18,762 nucleotides of DNA from Rhizobium sp. Q54 (GTDB taxonomy: Bacteria > Bacteroidota > Bacteroidia > Flavobacteriales > Flavobacteriaceae): NCBI GenBank assembly GCA_943324395.2, contig CALPLL020000009.1, positions 1-18,762 of the forward strand, in the 5' to 3' direction. Position 1 is the first letter of the stretch. Each line of letters opens with the position of its first letter. The position numbers and the translations under genes are program-made. The notes under the pieces are model-generated. The model saw only the letters and a list, made by a program, of their open reading frames with translations, was not told the origin of the DNA and ran no database searches. Below, in pieces: positions 18,055 through 18,762 of this stretch.

Positions 18055-18762
18055 ATGAACACAAAATTTGTAAAATTTCTTTCTGTTTTTTGTTTGTTGA
18101 TTATTTCAAATGGAGTAATAGCGCAACAGAAAAAGGCCAAAAAACCTAATATTTTATTTATCGCTGTTGACGATTTAAAACCGCTTTTAGGCTGTTACGG
18201 TAACACATTGGTTAAAACTCCAAACATCGATAGATTAGCAAAAATTTCAACCGTTTTCAACAGAAATTATTGTCAGCAAGCAATTTGCGGCCCTACACGA
18301 GCCAGTATTATGACAGGAACTCGTCCTGATGTTACTCAGGTTTGGAATTTAACAACCCAAATGCGAGATGTAAATCCGAATTTAGTTACACTTCCTCAAT
18401 ATTTAATTACACAAGGTTATGAAACCTCAGGAATTGGAAAAATATATCATCCTTCAAGTGCAATTGGTGGTGTGGATCCAGTTTCTTGGAGTATTCCCTA
18501 TTTAAAATCGAAAGAATCTGATTTTCCAGTTGCATTAGGTTCACCTGCAAACGGTCAGTACCAGTTGCCTGAAACGAAAGCAAGAATGACTCCCGAAATT
18601 ATTGCTGAAAGAAAACAACAAAATAAAGATTTGGCTTCAAATGATGAGAACCCTAAAAGTATCAAAGGACCATCAGTTGAATGTATTAATGTGCCAGACA
18701 ATGCATATCAAGACGGAGTTAATGCTCTTTTAGCTAAAGAACAAATCATTAAATTATCTAAG
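18055..18762 (+). CDS. second S1-family sulfatase, iduronate-2-sulfatase-like (partial, runs off the right edge)
   Basis: An open frame of 236 codons begins at the ATG at 18055, only 12 bases after the stop of the first sulfatase, and continues without a stop to base 18762. Signal peptide about 1-23 (ending VIAQ). It has the same order of motifs as its neighbour: AVDDLKPLLGCYG (37-49), NIDRLAK (57-63), and the formylglycine site C78 in CGPTR with R82. The final visible part is VECINVPDNAYQDGV and the following helix. The C-terminal half with the second metal cluster is outside the window. Sequence identity to the neighbour is high in the core and low in the loop near residues 171-203, pointing to an old tandem duplication. 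Confidence 0.9.
   Translation, partial: MNTKFVKFLSVFCLLIISNGVIAQQKKAKKPNILFIAVDDLKPLLGCYGNTLVKTPNIDRLAKISTVFNRNYCQQAICGPTRASIMTGTRPDVTQVWNLTTQMRDVNPNLVTLPQYLITQGYETSGIGKIYHPSSAIGGVDPVSWSIPYLKSKESDFPVALGSPANGQYQLPETKARMTPEIIAERKQQNKDLASNDENPKSIKGPSVECINVPDNAYQDGVNALLAKEQIIKLSK

Noticed and set aside
1..18762. CRISPR array, tRNA/rRNA, insertion sequence or phage genes
   Set aside because: No regularly spaced repeats, cloverleaf-like segments, transposase motifs or terminal inverted repeats were seen; the genes are continuous and co-oriented.

Overview
The window is AT-rich, and all supported genes lie on the + strand. There are no Shine-Dalgarno sequences; one promoter-like site fits the Bacteroidetes TAnnTTTG type; and one gene encodes a hybrid two-component system typical of polysaccharide utilization loci (PULs). 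This points to Bacteroidota, most likely a (marine?) Flavobacteriaceae member. The lineage is inferred from gene content and style, not from a marker gene.

Layout. (1) About 1-7274 is a tightly spaced catabolic operon, apparently entering from the left: KDPG aldolase (eda), an SDR-type fructuronate reductase / mannonate dehydrogenase, mannonate dehydratase (uxuA), glucuronate isomerase (uxaC), an ExuT-like MFS hexuronate transporter, and a secreted right-handed beta-helix protein of unproven activity. (2) 7345-11421 is a single large hybrid two-component sensor/regulator (HTCS) with two predicted seven-bladed propellers, a Y_Y_Y domain, kinase, receiver and AraC-type DNA-binding domain. (3) 11580 to the right edge is an exported enzyme operon: GH88 unsaturated glucuronyl hydrolase, GH2 glycosidase, a PL38-like alginate_lyase-fold lipoprotein, and two tandem iduronate-2-sulfatase-like sulfatases. 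The second sulfatase is cut by the window edge. A 158-bp gap before this operon holds the best promoter candidate. No gene-free stretch exceeds 300 bases.

How the genes may work together (inference). The lipoprotein lyase, perhaps helped by the beta-helix protein, cleaves a glucuronic-acid-rich polymer. The sulfatases remove sulfate, GH2 removes a beta-linked sugar, and GH88 removes the 4,5-unsaturated uronate left at lyase-generated ends. Saturated glucuronate enters through the MFS carrier and goes glucuronate -> fructuronate -> mannonate -> KDG -> KDPG -> pyruvate + glyceraldehyde-3-phosphate. KDG kinase is needed but is not in the window. KduI/KduD, needed for the unsaturated uronate branch, and a SusC/SusD pair are also absent; they may lie outside the edges. 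The likely target is a sulfated glucuronic-acid-containing glycan (glucuronan-like, ulvan-like or similar algal polymer). The exact polymer cannot be read from sequence alone.
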